64,000 bases of DNA from Varroa destructor (lineage: Eukaryota; Arthropoda; Arachnida; Mesostigmata; Varroidae): NCBI RefSeq assembly GCF_002443255.2, contig NW_019211454.1, forward strand, positions 14,930,243-14,994,242, given 5' to 3'. Each line of letters starts with the position of its first letter. Position 1 is the first letter of the stretch. Below the pieces are notes generated by a model. The model did not search any database and was not told the DNA's origin. It was given only the letters and a program-made list of their open reading frames with translations. Shown piece after piece: positions 63,335 to 64,000 of this stretch. A program made the position numbers and the translations under genes.

Positions 63335-64000
63335 TCGGCCAATATCGTCATAATTAGAACTTTTAAGCTTTACAAGTATAGGCTTTCTCTATTGGATCCA
63401 TTTATTTTTCAAGCTTCTGTAAGCCTAAAGAGATCCGTAGAGAGAAGAGGCCTGGGGGATGCAACGCTGTTTATGGAAGTCGTTTTACTTGAGACGAAAA
63501 CTTTTATTCCTTGTCGAGTTAAGCTTTGTAGCATCTCAAAGCACCAACGGCGGTTGGCAGGCGTCTACTTACCCCCGAACAGCGGACAATCCAGAAATTT
63601 ATTGAGCTAATATTTACGATAACTATGTGGGCGCAACATAAGGGCCGCTAGACCCACACGATGCGACGTCGCATATAGCTTTTGCCATCCATTAATAGGA
63701 TGACTTTCTTCATTTGTCAGGCAGTGGACGGAGCAGGTACGATAAAGGTGTTTGTTCAAATCGGGCCTTAATACCGGTAGATCACTTTGCAGAGTGGCCT
63801 TACAACGTTAATAACAATGCTTAGTTTGTTTACTTATTGTAGAGGCCAACATTGGTTTTGTTCTTTGAACAGCCGCTGAACTTTGCCACCAACCTACCAT
63901 TTTAAGAAGCACGATCAATGAAGTTGATAAAGCTTTCGTTGACTATTTTTGTTCGTAACTCCGTACAGGTGGGACAGATAGGACCGTCGGCTGCTCGGAG

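Larger units (their letters stand above)
45891..64000. other. No supported gene: upstream intron or 5' flank of the calcium sensor gene
   Basis: No exon encoding the NCS N-terminus could be found here. Frames up to about 140 codons (for example around 50274-50699 and 58770-59114) have no recognisable domains. The segment holds short tandem repeats, (TA)n tracts, a 19-base A run and several compact hairpins listed separately. Base composition is less AT-rich in parts of 48-62 kb than in 13-33 kb. Confidence 0.55.

Overview
The window is nuclear DNA of a metazoan, most likely an arthropod. The genes have GT-AG spliceosomal introns, coding exons are GC-rich (many G/C third positions) in a roughly 38-40% GC background, and (TA)n, (GA)n and trinucleotide microsatellites are scattered through the non-coding part. 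A mite or other chelicerate would fit the glycine/histidine/asparagine-rich protein and the AT-rich spacers, but the sequence alone does not settle this.

Only two genes can be supported. (1) Plus strand, 4707-13209: thirteen coding exons of a homeodomain-interacting protein kinase (HIPK family, nuclear DYRK-like Ser/Thr kinase). All splice phases agree and the exons join into one open frame of 1358 residues plus stop. The initiator exon was not found and probably lies upstream of the window. (2) Minus strand, 45890 down to 33769: the last three coding exons of a neuronal calcium sensor (frequenin/NCS family EF-hand protein), 154 residues plus stop. The first exon(s), about 35 residues with the myristoylation start, were not found. 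The two genes are convergent, with about 20.5 kb between their stop codons.

Layout: 1-4706 upstream intron or 5' flank of the kinase gene; 4707-13209 kinase gene; 13210-33768 3' UTRs and intergenic AT-rich DNA with microsatellites and one strong G-quadruplex motif; 33769-45890 calcium sensor exons with 4.6 and 7.1 kb introns; 45891-64000 upstream intron or 5' flank of the calcium sensor gene, with no confident coding exon but several compact hairpins and short tandem repeats. The genes have separate jobs: nuclear transcriptional co-regulation and stress signalling for HIPK, membrane-associated Ca2+ sensing for NCS. Nothing in the sequence links them beyond adjacency.

No tRNA, rRNA, CRISPR array or intact transposon was recognised. 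The points most worth checking are the kinase gene's probable GC-AG intron with a retained-intron stop, two competing acceptors at exon 9, the calcium sensor's EF4 loop lacking its conserved glycine, the G-quadruplex, and a set of unexplained hairpins at 50.7, 57.8, 58.4 and 62.7 kb. I see no evidence of a novel multi-gene system.
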